Source: Microbispora hainanensis (lineage in GTDB: Bacteria > Actinomycetota > Actinomycetes > Streptosporangiales > Streptosporangiaceae). Taken from it: DNA of 64,000 bases. The position numbers and the translations under genes are program-made. The notes under the pieces are model-generated. The model did no database searches and was not told the origin of the DNA. It saw only the letters and a program-made list of their open reading frames with translations. Shown here piece by piece: positions 10,142 to 18,526 of the stretch. Position 1 is the first letter of the stretch. Every line of letters starts with the position of its first letter. The DNA lies in NCBI RefSeq assembly GCF_006874475.1, contig NZ_VIRM01000030.1, forward strand, positions 1 to 64,000, in the 5' to 3' direction.

Positions 10142-11911
10142 ATGAGTTCAGCGATCAGGTTGACCGCCGGCGCCACGGTCGTGGCCCTCGGTCTCGTCCT
10201 GCCCGGCACGCCCGCCACAGCGGCCCCGAGCCACACGGTCAAGATCACCGTCATGGCCAGCTCCGACATCCACGGAAACGCGCTCAACTGGGACTACTAC
10301 AAGAACGCGGAGTACGACGACAGCGCGCACAACGACGTGGGCCTCGCGAAGATCTCGACGATGGTGTCGAAGATCAGGGCCGACCGCGGCGCCGACCACA
10401 CCCTGCTCTTCGACTCCGGTGACACCCTCCAGGGCACGCCGCTGGACTACTACTACGCGAAGGTCGAGCCGATCACCTCGACCCACGCGACCCACCCCAT
10501 GGCCAAGGCCATGAACGCCATCGGGTACGACGCCGTGACCCTGGGCAACCACGAGTTCAACTACGGCCTGCCGCTGCTCGGCGCATGGGTCGACCAGATG
10601 AAGGCGCCCGTCCTCGGCGCGAACGCCGTCTCGGCCAAGACCGGCCTGCCGGCCTACGAGCCGTACATCATCAAGACCATGAAGGTGAAGGGCGAAAAGC
10701 CGATCAAGGTGGGCGTGCTCGGCCTCACCAACCCCGGCGTCGCGATCTGGGACAAGGCGAACGTCGACGGCAAGCTGAAGTTCCTCGACCTCGTCGCCAC
10801 CGCCAAGAAGTGGGTGCCCGTCATCCGCGACAACGGTGCCGACGTGGTGCTGGTCACCGCCCACTCGGGCGACGACGGCATGTCGTCCTACGGCTCGGAA
10901 CTGCCCGTGGAGAACGCCGCCGCCATGGTCGCCGAGCAGGTGCCGGGCATCGACGCCGTGCTGTTCGGCCACGCGCACAACGAGGTGCCCCAGCGCTTCG
11001 TCACCAACAAGGCCACCGGGCAGCAGGTGCTGCTGACCGAGCCCAGCAAGTGGGGCCAGCGCCTCAGCGTCGTCGACTTCACGCTCGCCAAGCAGCGCGG
11101 GAAGTGGACGGTGACCGGCAAGTCGTCCACCACGCTCAACACCAACACGGTGGCCGAGGACCCGAAGATCGTCGCCCTCATGAAGGAGGCGCACGACAAG
11201 ACCGTCGGCTACGTCAACAAGGTCATCGCGCAGTCGTCCCAGGAGCTGTCGGCGGCCGAGTCGCCGTACAAGGACACGCCGATCCTCGACTACATCCAGA
11301 AGGTCCAGACCGACCTCGTCAGCAAGGCCATCGCCGGCACCGCCGACGCCTCGCTGCCCGTGCTGTCGATCGCCGCGCCGTTCAGCCGCACCGCCGTGTT
11401 CCCGGCCGGGCCGGTCAGCGTCCGCGACATGGCCGGGCTGTACGTCTACGACAACACGCTGCTCGGGATCAAGCTGAACGGCGCCCAGATCAAGGACTTC
11501 CTGGAGTATTCGGCGAAATACTTCGCCCAGGTCGCCCCGGGCGCGCCGATCGACCTCGGCACGCTCACCAACGCCGGCGGCACGCCCGACTACAACTACG
11601 ACCAGCTCTCCGGCGTGACGTACGACATCGACATCTCCAAGCCGGTCGGCCAGCGCATCGTCAACCTGTCCTACCAGGGCACGCCCGTCACCGCGGATCA
11701 GCAGTTCGTGGTGGCCATCAACAACTACCGCCAGTCGGGCGGCGGCGGCTTCCCGCACGTCTCGACCGCTCCGGTGGTCTACAACGCCCAGGTGGAGATC
11801 CGCCAGGCGCTGATCGAGTACGCCGCCGCGACCGGCACCATCGACCCGGCCTCGTTCGCCGAGCCGAACTGGAAACTCGTCCGCGACGGGGTTCCCGTCT
11901 TCTCCGAGTGA
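10142..11911 (+). CDS. Secreted 5'-nucleotidase / 2',3'-cyclic phosphodiesterase (metallophosphatase)
   Basis: A 589-residue secreted dinuclear metallophosphatase of the UshA/5'-nucleotidase family that salvages phosphate and nucleosides from extracellular nucleotides. A signal peptide spans about 1-28 (ending PATAAPS). The N-terminal metallophosphatase domain shows all metal motifs: SSDIHGN, DSGDTLQGTP, GNHEFNYG, TAHSGDD and GHAHNEVP. The C-terminal substrate-binding domain (about 370-570) carries the GGGGFP loop. There is no convincing Shine-Dalgarno site before the ATG. An inverted repeat GTGACC (10102-10107) / GGTCAC (10122-10127) lies just upstream in the divergent gap with the LigD-like gene. 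The stop codon lies inside the first of five 14-bp repeats, and a rho-independent terminator follows. Confidence 0.92.
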   Translation: MSSAIRLTAGATVVALGLVLPGTPATAAPSHTVKITVMASSDIHGNALNWDYYKNAEYDDSAHNDVGLAKISTMVSKIRADRGADHTLLFDSGDTLQGTPLDYYYAKVEPITSTHATHPMAKAMNAIGYDAVTLGNHEFNYGLPLLGAWVDQMKAPVLGANAVSAKTGLPAYEPYIIKTMKVKGEKPIKVGVLGLTNPGVAIWDKANVDGKLKFLDLVATAKKWVPVIRDNGADVVLVTAHSGDDGMSSYGSELPVENAAAMVAEQVPGIDAVLFGHAHNEVPQRFVTNKATGQQVLLTEPSKWGQRLSVVDFTLAKQRGKWTVTGKSSTTLNTNTVAEDPKIVALMKEAHDKTVGYVNKVIAQSSQELSAAESPYKDTPILDYIQKVQTDLVSKAIAGTADASLPVLSIAAPFSRTAVFPAGPVSVRDMAGLYVYDNTLLGIKLNGAQIKDFLEYSAKYFAQVAPGAPIDLGTLTNAGGTPDYNYDQLSGVTYDIDISKPVGQRIVNLSYQGTPVTADQQFVVAINNYRQSGGGGFPHVSTAPVVYNAQVEIRQALIEYAAATGTIDPASFAEPNWKLVRDGVPVFSE

Positions 11912-11967
11912 CCTTCTCCGAGTGACCTTCTCCGAGTGACCTTCTCGGAGTGACCTTCTCGGAGTGA
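11898..11967 (+). repeat. Five 14-bp tandem repeats containing the stop codon
   Basis: Five consecutive copies of CCTTCTC(C/G)GAGTGA span the 3' end of the nucleotidase gene. The TGA of the first copy is the actual stop and each later copy repeats TGA. Copies four and five carry CTCGGAG, the reverse complement of CTCCGAG in the first three, so the block can also fold on itself. Confidence 0.9.
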
Positions 11968-11972
11968 CGTCC

Positions 11973-12004
11973 GGGGGTGGCCCATACCGGGCCACCCCCT
12001 TCTT
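11973..12004 (+). terminator. Rho-independent terminator of the nucleotidase gene
   Basis: A perfect 11-bp stem (GGGGGTGGCCC at 11973-11983, GGGCCACCCCC at 11989-11999), loop ATACC, followed by TTCTT. This is among the clearest terminators in the window. Confidence 0.85.
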
Positions 12005-12090
12005 CGTTGAGCGGTCGTACTCACTCGATCCGGGTGATTGCGCTCATGCCCGCGCACCGGTCCGGCGACGACGCTGACATGTCGGAACGC

Positions 12091-12140
12091 CAAGGGAAGC
12101 CAAGGGAAGTCGCGGGAAGCCGAGGGAAGCCGAGGGAAAG
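12091..12140 (+). repeat. Five 9-10 bp purine-rich tandem repeats
   Basis: Units of the type CAAGGGAAGC / CGAGGGAAGC recur five times immediately upstream of the GTG start at 12148. The last copy merges with the GGGAAAGGGTGG ribosome-binding stretch, so the repeats multiply SD-like purine tracts. Confidence 0.8.
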
Positions 12141-12147
12141 GGTGGCC

Positions 12148-12718
12148 GTGAGCAGAAGCGGGATCGTCCTCCTCGCGATCGTGTCCACGATCGCGGGGAT
12201 CGTCTTGGTCTACGTGGTGGACGTGCCGCTGCCGGTGGTCGTCTCGCTGGGCTTCGGGGCACTGTGCCTGCTCTGGCTCATCGTGCTGCTGACCGTGCCG
12301 TGGAATCTGTACTTCCAGGCCCATTCCCTGATCCACGAGATACGGGTCAGCCGCGAGCGCGGGGTGGAGGTCTCGCCGGAGCGCGAGGCGGAGGCCCGCC
12401 GCATCGCCGTGCGCATGCGCCGGGCGGCCGTCGCCGCCCACCTGCTGTCGGCCGCCCTGCTCGGGGGCCGACGCGCTGGAGAGACGGGCCGAGGAGTCCG
12501 AGGCCCGCGCCGCCGGACTGGCCGAGCGCCTCGACGCCCTCACCTCCGAGACGCGCGCCGGGTTCCACGCGGCCGCGGTGCGCGCGGACGACCTCGATCG
12601 CCGGCTCGACGCCATGGGCAGGACGTTCGAGGACTCCCTCAGCCGTCTCACCGACAACCAGGAGGTGCTGGCGGGCATCAAGGCGTTCCTCCGCCTGGTC
12701 AGAGCCGAGACGGCATAG
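12148..12718 (+). pseudogene. Two-TM membrane protein with coiled-coil tail, interrupted by a +1 frameshift
   Basis: The GTG start at 12148 follows AAAGGGTGG and opens a protein with two membrane segments (about 5-25 and 32-54), then a charged helix. At the G-run 12463-12467 the frame breaks: the original frame becomes Arg-rich nonsense, while the next frame continues as an obvious coiled coil (ADALERRAEESEARAAGLAER, then RRLDAMGRTFEDSLSRL) to a TAG at 12716-12718. Reading four Gs instead of five restores a continuous protein of about 190 residues (LLGADALERR). So the gene carries one extra G: a sequencing error, a real inactivating indel, or a programmed slip. A membrane anchor with a cytoplasmic coiled coil suggests a structural or scaffolding role. 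It is 103 bp upstream of the DUF559 block. Confidence 0.7.
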
Positions 12719-12821
12719 CGCAAAACCGGAAATTCCCGATTGTGTGGACGGTCCTGTCACTGCCCGATAACCTCTGCCGGGTCAAGATTGTCGGATCTTC
12801 AACAACAGGGGCGGGGGCGAC

Positions 12822-14022
12822 GTGGCGCGCTCGTGGAGGGAGCTACCCACGGGCCGTGTCGTGCACCTGCACGCAGGACAAGACGCGCGTGCGCACGTGG
12901 GATCGGACGCGCACGCATACGCGGGACGGGACCCTCGCCTGCACGACGACCCGGACGCCGTCGCGCTGGCGCTCGACCCCCTGCCCGACGACGCGCCCGC
13001 GCTGGTCACCTACGTCCCGCGCCCGGCCCTGACCCCCACGTCCCTGACCCCCGCGAGCCTGGTCGCCGACGTCCTGCGGGAGCTGGAGCACGCCGCGCTG
13101 GCGATGTTCCCCGCATGGCTGCCCGAGGCCGACGGCATCACCGGGACCGGCGGCGCGGCCGTGCCCGCCGTCCGCGCCCTCGCCCTGCGCATGGGCTCGG
13201 CCACGAGGCACTTCGCGCCCTTCCTCGCCGACCTCGCCGAACGCGCCCTGCGCGAGCGCGCCGCCATGGACGGGGTCACGGCCAGGGTCACGGGCGGTGT
13301 GACGTCCGGAGGCCGTACGTCGGGCCGGGCCGGCGCGTTCCCGCCCGAGATCCGTGCCGCAGGGCTGGCCCGGGTGCTCCGCGCGGGCTACCGGCGACCG
13401 GAGGCCGCGATCCTCGTGCGGGTTCCCTCCCGGGCTCCCGCCCGCCGCCGAGGAGGTGCTGGTCGCGGCCTGCGAATGGCTCGCCCACCACGGCGGGTTC
13501 GGCGTCTGGCTCACCGGGCCTCCCCCGCGCGCCGTCGACCGGATCGAGTCCGTGGCCGCCCCGATCCCCGAGGATGTGGCGGCGCTCATCCGCGAGATCG
13601 AGCCGGGCGGCGCCGAGGAGTCCGACCTGCCGGCGCTCACCTATCCGCCTCTCGCCGGGCTGCCACACCCGGGCAGCGCCGCCGAGCGACAGTTGGAGGC
13701 GGCGCTGTCGCCGTGCGACTGGGCGGCGGGCCGCGAGTGGAACCAGCTCCACGCTTCGGGACCGCTCAACAACCCGATCCGCGTCGACCTGCTCTGGCGG
13801 GCCGAACGATGCGTGGTCGAGATCGACGGTCCCGAGCACCTCGGTCCGCGCCGTCGCGCCGCCGACGGACAGCGCGACGAACGCCTGCGCCGGGACGGCT
13901 ACGCCGTCCGCCGATTCACCAACGAGCAGGTGCTGAAGCGTCTCAGCACCGTGCTCGCCGAGTTGGAACGCTTCCTCCACCAGTGCCGCAATGGAACGTT
14001 CGAAGGGTCACCCCATGCCTGA
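12822..14022 (+). pseudogene. DUF559-type endonuclease protein, interrupted by a +1 frameshift
   Basis: Two frames together encode one protein of about 400 residues. The first (GTG at 12822) gives an N-terminal domain to about residue 201 (PEAAILVRVP). The frame then slips near 13425-13434 in GGTTCCCTCCCGGG; removing one C joins it to PGLPPAAEEVLVAACEWLAHH in the next frame, which runs to TGA at 14022. The C-terminal 110 residues are a DUF559/Vsr-like PD-(D/E)XK nuclease fold: conserved Glu in SAAERQLEAAL, Asp in IRVDLLW, then CVVEIDGPEH and a terminal RRFTNEQVL. These are the expected DUF559 features. The N-terminal half is unrecognised. The gene's 3' end overlaps the next start by 8 bp, so three genes are translationally coupled. 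The indel may be a sequencing error or true inactivation. Confidence 0.7.
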
Positions 14023-14806
14023 CAAACCCCTGTCCTTCTCCGCGACCTGCGCCCTGCTGATCCTCATGGCGGAAGACCGGGAGATGCCCAATCCCGAGCT
14101 CAAGGAGAAGTACGGCGTCACCATCACGGGCAAGGAGCGGACAACCCTCAACGAGGGCGGATTCGTCACCAGTTGGAAGACGGGGCGCTCCTTCAGCCAC
14201 GTGCTGACCGACAAGGGCTGGCACCACGCGTCCGAGCTCGCCCGGGACGGCATCAGCGCGCCGGGCACCGGATTCGCGGCGGCGGCGGTCAAGGCCCTCG
14301 TCGGCAACCTCCAGCGGCACATCGTCCGGAGCGAGAACAGCCTCGCCGAGATCTACAGCCGTCAGGAGGACCTCGTCACGGAGGTGAACGAGGCGCCGAC
14401 GGCAGAGACGACGGCAGAACCGATCGCAAAACCGTTCATACAGGCGTCGATCACACAGGCGTCGATCACGGAGCCGCCGATCGCTCAGCTCTCGATCGCA
14501 CAGCCCTCGATCGCGGAGCCGCCGACCGCGAGAGTGCCCGCGTCCGAGGACATCGAGACCTTGATCCGCAAGGCGTACGCGCAGCTCGCCGACAGGCCGA
14601 ACGCCTGGGTGAGCCTGACCCGGTTGCGTCCGCTGTTGAGCGACGTCCCCAGGGACGAGGTCGACGCCGCCCTCCGTCGGATGATCGCCCTGCCCGACGT
14701 GCGTCTCGTTCCCTGGGAGAGCCAGAAGAGCCTGTCTCAGGCTGATCGGGACGCCGCCGTCGTCATCGGCGACCAGCCCAAGCACCGCATTCTGATCGGA
14801 GCATGA
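14015..14806 (+). CDS. Two-domain winged-helix-like protein of the DUF559/HerA block
   Basis: A 263-residue soluble protein. The first 75 residues (LSFSATCALLILMAEDREM, then KYGVTITGKERTTLNEGGF, then HVLTDKGWHHASELA) look like a winged helix-turn-helix. Residues about 180-263 (DIETLIRKAYAQLADRPNAW, VSLTRLRPLLSDVPRDEVD, then KHRILIG) form a second predicted winged helix seen in actinobacterial proteins of unknown role. Between them lies a Pro/Ile/Ala linker of repeated 15-bp units. The start at 14015 (MPDKPLSF) has GAAGGG 7 bases upstream and overlaps the nuclease stop; its own TGA overlaps the ATG of the ATPase gene. Position and fold suggest a DNA-binding adaptor between nuclease and ATPase. 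That is inference. Confidence 0.7.
   Translation: MPDKPLSFSATCALLILMAEDREMPNPELKEKYGVTITGKERTTLNEGGFVTSWKTGRSFSHVLTDKGWHHASELARDGISAPGTGFAAAAVKALVGNLQRHIVRSENSLAEIYSRQEDLVTEVNEAPTAETTAEPIAKPFIQASITQASITEPPIAQLSIAQPSIAEPPTARVPASEDIETLIRKAYAQLADRPNAWVSLTRLRPLLSDVPRDEVDAALRRMIALPDVRLVPWESQKSLSQADRDAAVVIGDQPKHRILIGA
14440..14530 (+). repeat. Degenerate 15-bp in-frame repeats in the winged-helix protein linker
   Basis: About six units related to CAGGCGTCGATCACA encode the pattern Q-A-S-I-T / Q-P-S-I-A / E-P-P-I-A. They form the flexible linker between the two winged-helix domains. Confidence 0.75.
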
Positions 14807-17800
14807 TGACCGGCAAGGAACTGGACGCTCTGGCGGCGTTGAGGTTCAACTACGCCAATGTCCCCGACGACGTGTGGCGGCCGTCGCCGTTCCACGTCGG
14901 CACTCTGCACCGGCAGGCCGCGCAGACCGTCCTCGACGGGTTCATCGAGGCCGAGGAGAGCGCCGACGCGAGCCCCATCGGCATCGTCATCGAGGGACAG
15001 CGCGGCTCCGGCAAGACACATCTGCTCGGCTGGGTCCGGCAGAAGGTGCACGAGGAGGACGGCTATTTCTTCCTGGTGAGCCTGCTCGACGCCAGGAGCT
15101 TGTGGGAGAGCGTGCTGCTGTCCATGCTGGACAGCCTTTCCCGGCCCATACCGGGATCGGGGACCCAGCTCACCGAGCTTCTGTGGCGGCTGTGCCTGCT
15201 CGCCGAGATCCCGGAAGAAGCGCGCCGGTCGCTGACCGGTGAGGTGCCGCTCTCCCGGCATGACCTGGACGACTTCGTGCGCGCCCTGCGCCGGTACGAC
15301 CGGCACGTCGGCGGCGTCGCCCAAGACGTCGCCAGGGCGCTCGTTCTGCGCGCGGCCGACGACCCGTCCGCGCAGGACGTCGGAGACGCCTACCTCACCT
15401 CCGCGCCGGAAGGAGAACCGGGCGAGCGGGCCGGCTGGGGTTTCACCACGATCGCGAAGTCCCCGCAGGAGATGGTCAGGGACCTGTCCCGCCTGATGGC
15501 GCTGACCGGTCCTTCCGTCATCGCGGTGGACCAGATCGACGTCCTCCTCGCACAGTCGTCCGTCGCTATGGAGGGAGACACCAAGGACTCCTGGCAGGAA
15601 GCGCTGGTGCTCGAGCAGATCGCGGGCGGTCTGATGACTCTGCGCGAGGTGACCCGCCGGACGCTGACCGTGCTCTCCTGCCTTCCCGCGACGTGGGAGC
15701 TCATCCGCACGAAAGCCATCGACACGGTGCAGGACCGGTTCCGGGAGACCACGCCGCTCGACAACATCCCCGACGCGCGAACGGGCATCGAGCTGATCGA
15801 GAAGCGGTTCAGTGCGCACTATGGGACGGTCGGGTTCACTCCGCCATATCCGACGTGGCCGGTGAAGCCGGAGGCGTTCGAGGATGCGCACCAGTACACG
15901 CCTCGTCAGTTGCTCATCCGGATCGACAAGCACGTCCGGTCGTGCCTGGCGAGCGGGCAGGTCGTGGAGCTGGAACGGCTGACCGGCACACCTGTCATCA
16001 AGACCGGCCCCAAACCCTCACAGCGCCCAAAGCCGGAGCCCGACTTCGGCGCGCTCGACAGGCGGTTCGCGGAGTTGCGGCAGCGGGCGGACGTGGTGGA
16101 CGCGCTGGACCCGATCACCGAGGACGTCGTGATGCCGGGCCTGCTGTCGGCCGGGCTGTCCGCCTGGATCGCCGAGCAGGGCGAGGACGGGCGCCTGTTC
16201 ACCCAGGACCCGCCCCCGAGCACCAAGCCGCCCCTGCACGCCCGCCTGCGGCGGACGCTGGACGAGGCGACGGAGAACGAGGCCCACTGGTGCTTCCGCG
16301 CCATCTCGGCGTCCCATCACACTGCCGCGCTCAACCGGCTGAAGACCGCGTCCACGGCGGCCGGGCTCGACGAGCGGATCCCAGCGCGCAAGCTGTTCGT
16401 GCTCAGGAACCAGAGCTGGGCCAAGGGACCGGCCACCCAGGCGGCCCTGGCCGCCTTCGAGCAGGCGGGCGGCCGGGTGCTCCAGGTCGAAGAAGACGAC
16501 CTCCGGATCTTCTCGGCGCTTCGCACCCTGCTGACGGAGAACTCGCCGGACCTCCGGGCGTGGCTCGTCTCGCGTAAGCCGACGAGCGAGGTGAAGCTGT
16601 TCGCCGAGGCGCTGAGCGACGCGGCCGTTCCGCGCCTGTCCGACTCCGCCACCGGGAAGTCCACCCGGCTCAACCGGGCACAGGATCGCCCCCGGAGCAC
16701 CGCCAACCCCGAACGGCGTCTGCTCCACCGGGAGGCGGTGCCAGGACTCACGACGCTGCCGGTGACTGAAGCGCCATCCCCGGCCACCGACACCAACGCC
16801 GCGCCATCCCCGGCCACCGACACCGCGCCATCCCCTGCCTCTGATACCGCGGCGTCTCCGGCCTCCGACACCGCGCCGTCCCCGGCCCCCGACGCCGCGC
16901 CGTCCCCGGCCCCCGACGCCGCGCTGTCCCCGGCCTCGGGCGATGCGCCGGAACCTTCCGGTACGGGCGCCGCGGTTTCCGGCGGCGTGACCCTCGGTCC
17001 GGCCGTTCCCGATCTGCAGGTCTGGCCGCCGCTGCCCGCCCCAGTGGCGTCATCGGTCGAAGCACCGGCCCCGGAGATGCCGACCCCGGAGATGCCGACT
17101 GTGGAGATACCGGCCCCGGAGATGCCGACTGTGGAGATACCGGCCCCGGAGATACCGGTGGAGGCGGCGGCGGTTCCTCGGCCGAGAAGGCCGCTACCCG
17201 TGGACGAGGACCCGGCGGCGCCGTACCTGACGATCGGGGCGGCGACCGCGGACGGCCGGCCGGTGCGCGTCCACCTGGAGACCCTGCGCAAGCACACGGC
17301 GATCTTCGCCGGATCGGGCTCCGGCAAGACGGTGCTGATCCGCCGTCTCGTGGAGGAGTGCGCCCTTCAGGGGGTCTCGGCGATCGTCCTCGACGCGAAC
17401 AACGACCTCGCCCGGCTCGGCGACCGGTGGCCGGAGCCACCCGCGGAGTGGGGCGAGGGCGACGCGGCCAGAGCCGACGACTACCTGGCGAACACCGACG
17501 TGGTGATCTGGACGCCGCGCAAGGAGGCGGGACGGCCGCTGAGCTTCCAGCCGCTGCCCGACTTCGGCAGCGTCGCCGACGATCCGGACGAGTTCGGCGA
17601 GGCCGTCGACGCCGCCCTCGCCGCGCTCGTGCCCCGGGCGAAGCTGGAGGCCAAGACGGCGAAGGCGCATCTCGGCCAGGCGGTGCTCCGCGAGGCCGTC
17701 GCCCACTACGGACGGCGCGGCGGCACAAGCCTCGCCGGCCTGATCGCCCTGCTCGACGACCTGCCGGACGGCGTGAGCACCCTCGAAGGCGCGGCCAGGC

Positions 17801-18444
17801 TCGCGACCGAGATGGCTCAGCACCTGAGGGCTGAGACGATCAGCGATCCCCTGTTCGCGGGGACCGGGGCGCCCGTCGATCCGGGCGTCCTGCTGACGCC
17901 GCCGGAGGGCAAGCGGGCCCGCGTCTCGGTGATCAGCCTCACCGGCCTGGCCTCCGACGCGCAGCGGCAGGGCTTCGTCAACCAACTGCAGATGGCGCTG
18001 TTCTCCTGGATCAAGCGGCATCCGGCCGGAGACCGGCCGCTCGGCGGGCTGTTCGTGATGGACGAGGCCCAGACGTTCGCGCCGTCCGGTACGACGACCG
18101 TGTGCACCCAGAGCACGCTCGCCCTTGCCGCGCAGGCCCGCAAGTATGGCCTCGGGCTGGTGTTCGCCACACAGGCGCCGAAGGGCCTGCACAACCGGAT
18201 CACGGGCAACTCCGCCACCCAGTTCTTCGGCCTGCTCAACGCGCCCGCCCAGATCACGGCGGCGCGGGAGCTGGCCAGGGCCAAGGGCGGCGACGTCCCC
18301 GACGTGGCGCGGCTGCGGTCCGGCCAGTTCTACGCGGCGTTCGAGGGCGGGTCGTTCACCAAGGTCCGTACGCCGCTGTGCCTGAGCCATCACCCGAGCA
18401 GCCCCCTGACGAGCGAGGAGGTCGTGGCCCGGGCGAACCGGTAG
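14803..18444 (+). CDS. Dual-ATPase protein: N-terminal AAA/STAND-like domain plus C-terminal HerA-like translocase
   Basis: A 1,213-residue protein. The N-terminal NTPase has Walker A GQRGSGKTH (about 65-73) and Walker B SVIAVDQID (about 239-247). A middle region (about 420-620) of unknown fold ends in LFVLRNQSWAKG and ALAAFEQAGGRVLQV. A disordered Ala/Pro/Ser/Thr and then Pro/Glu/Met repeat stretch (about 650-790) follows. The C-terminal HerA/DUF87-type ATPase has Walker A AGSGSGKTVL (about 835-844), Walker B LFVMDEAQTF (about 1083-1092) and FATQAPKGL. HerA-family ATPases are hexameric DNA translocases, paired with nucleases in repair (HerA-NurA) and in several phage-defence systems. Two start codons compete (14803 and 14806); GGAG at 14798 favours 14806. 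Overlap with the preceding gene indicates one operon with the DUF559 nuclease. Confidence 0.85.
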   Translation: MMTGKELDALAALRFNYANVPDDVWRPSPFHVGTLHRQAAQTVLDGFIEAEESADASPIGIVIEGQRGSGKTHLLGWVRQKVHEEDGYFFLVSLLDARSLWESVLLSMLDSLSRPIPGSGTQLTELLWRLCLLAEIPEEARRSLTGEVPLSRHDLDDFVRALRRYDRHVGGVAQDVARALVLRAADDPSAQDVGDAYLTSAPEGEPGERAGWGFTTIAKSPQEMVRDLSRLMALTGPSVIAVDQIDVLLAQSSVAMEGDTKDSWQEALVLEQIAGGLMTLREVTRRTLTVLSCLPATWELIRTKAIDTVQDRFRETTPLDNIPDARTGIELIEKRFSAHYGTVGFTPPYPTWPVKPEAFEDAHQYTPRQLLIRIDKHVRSCLASGQVVELERLTGTPVIKTGPKPSQRPKPEPDFGALDRRFAELRQRADVVDALDPITEDVVMPGLLSAGLSAWIAEQGEDGRLFTQDPPPSTKPPLHARLRRTLDEATENEAHWCFRAISASHHTAALNRLKTASTAAGLDERIPARKLFVLRNQSWAKGPATQAALAAFEQAGGRVLQVEEDDLRIFSALRTLLTENSPDLRAWLVSRKPTSEVKLFAEALSDAAVPRLSDSATGKSTRLNRAQDRPRSTANPERRLLHREAVPGLTTLPVTEAPSPATDTNAAPSPATDTAPSPASDTAASPASDTAPSPAPDAAPSPAPDAALSPASGDAPEPSGTGAAVSGGVTLGPAVPDLQVWPPLPAPVASSVEAPAPEMPTPEMPTVEIPAPEMPTVEIPAPEIPVEAAAVPRPRRPLPVDEDPAAPYLTIGAATADGRPVRVHLETLRKHTAIFAGSGSGKTVLIRRLVEECALQGVSAIVLDANNDLARLGDRWPEPPAEWGEGDAARADDYLANTDVVIWTPRKEAGRPLSFQPLPDFGSVADDPDEFGEAVDAALAALVPRAKLEAKTAKAHLGQAVLREAVAHYGRRGGTSLAGLIALLDDLPDGVSTLEGAARLATEMAQHLRAETISDPLFAGTGAPVDPGVLLTPPEGKRARVSVISLTGLASDAQRQGFVNQLQMALFSWIKRHPAGDRPLGGLFVMDEAQTFAPSGTTTVCTQSTLALAAQARKYGLGLVFATQAPKGLHNRITGNSATQFFGLLNAPAQITAARELARAKGGDVPDVARLRSGQFYAAFEGGSFTKVRTPLCLSHHPSSPLTSEEVVARANR
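16761..17166 (+). repeat. Two in-frame repeat arrays in the interdomain linker of the HerA-like protein
   Basis: From about 16761 to 16950 the code gives repeats of P-S-P-A-(T/S/P)-D-(T/A); from about 17060 to 17166, repeats of P-E-M-P-T-V-E-I-P-A. Both are low-complexity and presumably disordered, joining the middle region to the HerA-like module. Confidence 0.85.
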
Positions 18445-18496
18445 GGCGGCGCCGCCCGTGCTCCCCTGCCCGTGCTCCCCTGCCGCCGCCCGTGCT

Positions 18497-18526
18497 CGCC
18501 TTCCGGCGGCCTATCGCCGGAAGGCG
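18497..18526. terminator. Bidirectional hairpin between convergent genes
   Basis: A perfect 12-bp stem CGCCTTCCGGCG (18497-18508) / CGCCGGAAGGCG (18515-18526) with loop GCCTAT. It overlaps the stop codon of the minus-strand gene and lies 52 bp after the HerA-like gene. Just before it CGTGCTCCCCTGCC is repeated twice with a partial third copy (about 18458-18498). Confidence 0.7.

Noticed and set aside
10148-11995. Long minus-strand open frame opposite the 5'-nucleotidase
   Set aside because: Same reason: it mirrors the codon bias of the real gene; all metallophosphatase motifs are on the plus strand.
12740-12771. Possible promoter (GTGGAC, 17 bp, GATAAC) before the DUF559 block
   Set aside because: The -35 element matches only two positions of the consensus; too weak to list.
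12822-18444. Integrated mobile element or prophage carrying the nuclease/ATPase block
   Set aside because: No integrase, transposase, tRNA, attachment repeats or base-composition change was seen at either side.
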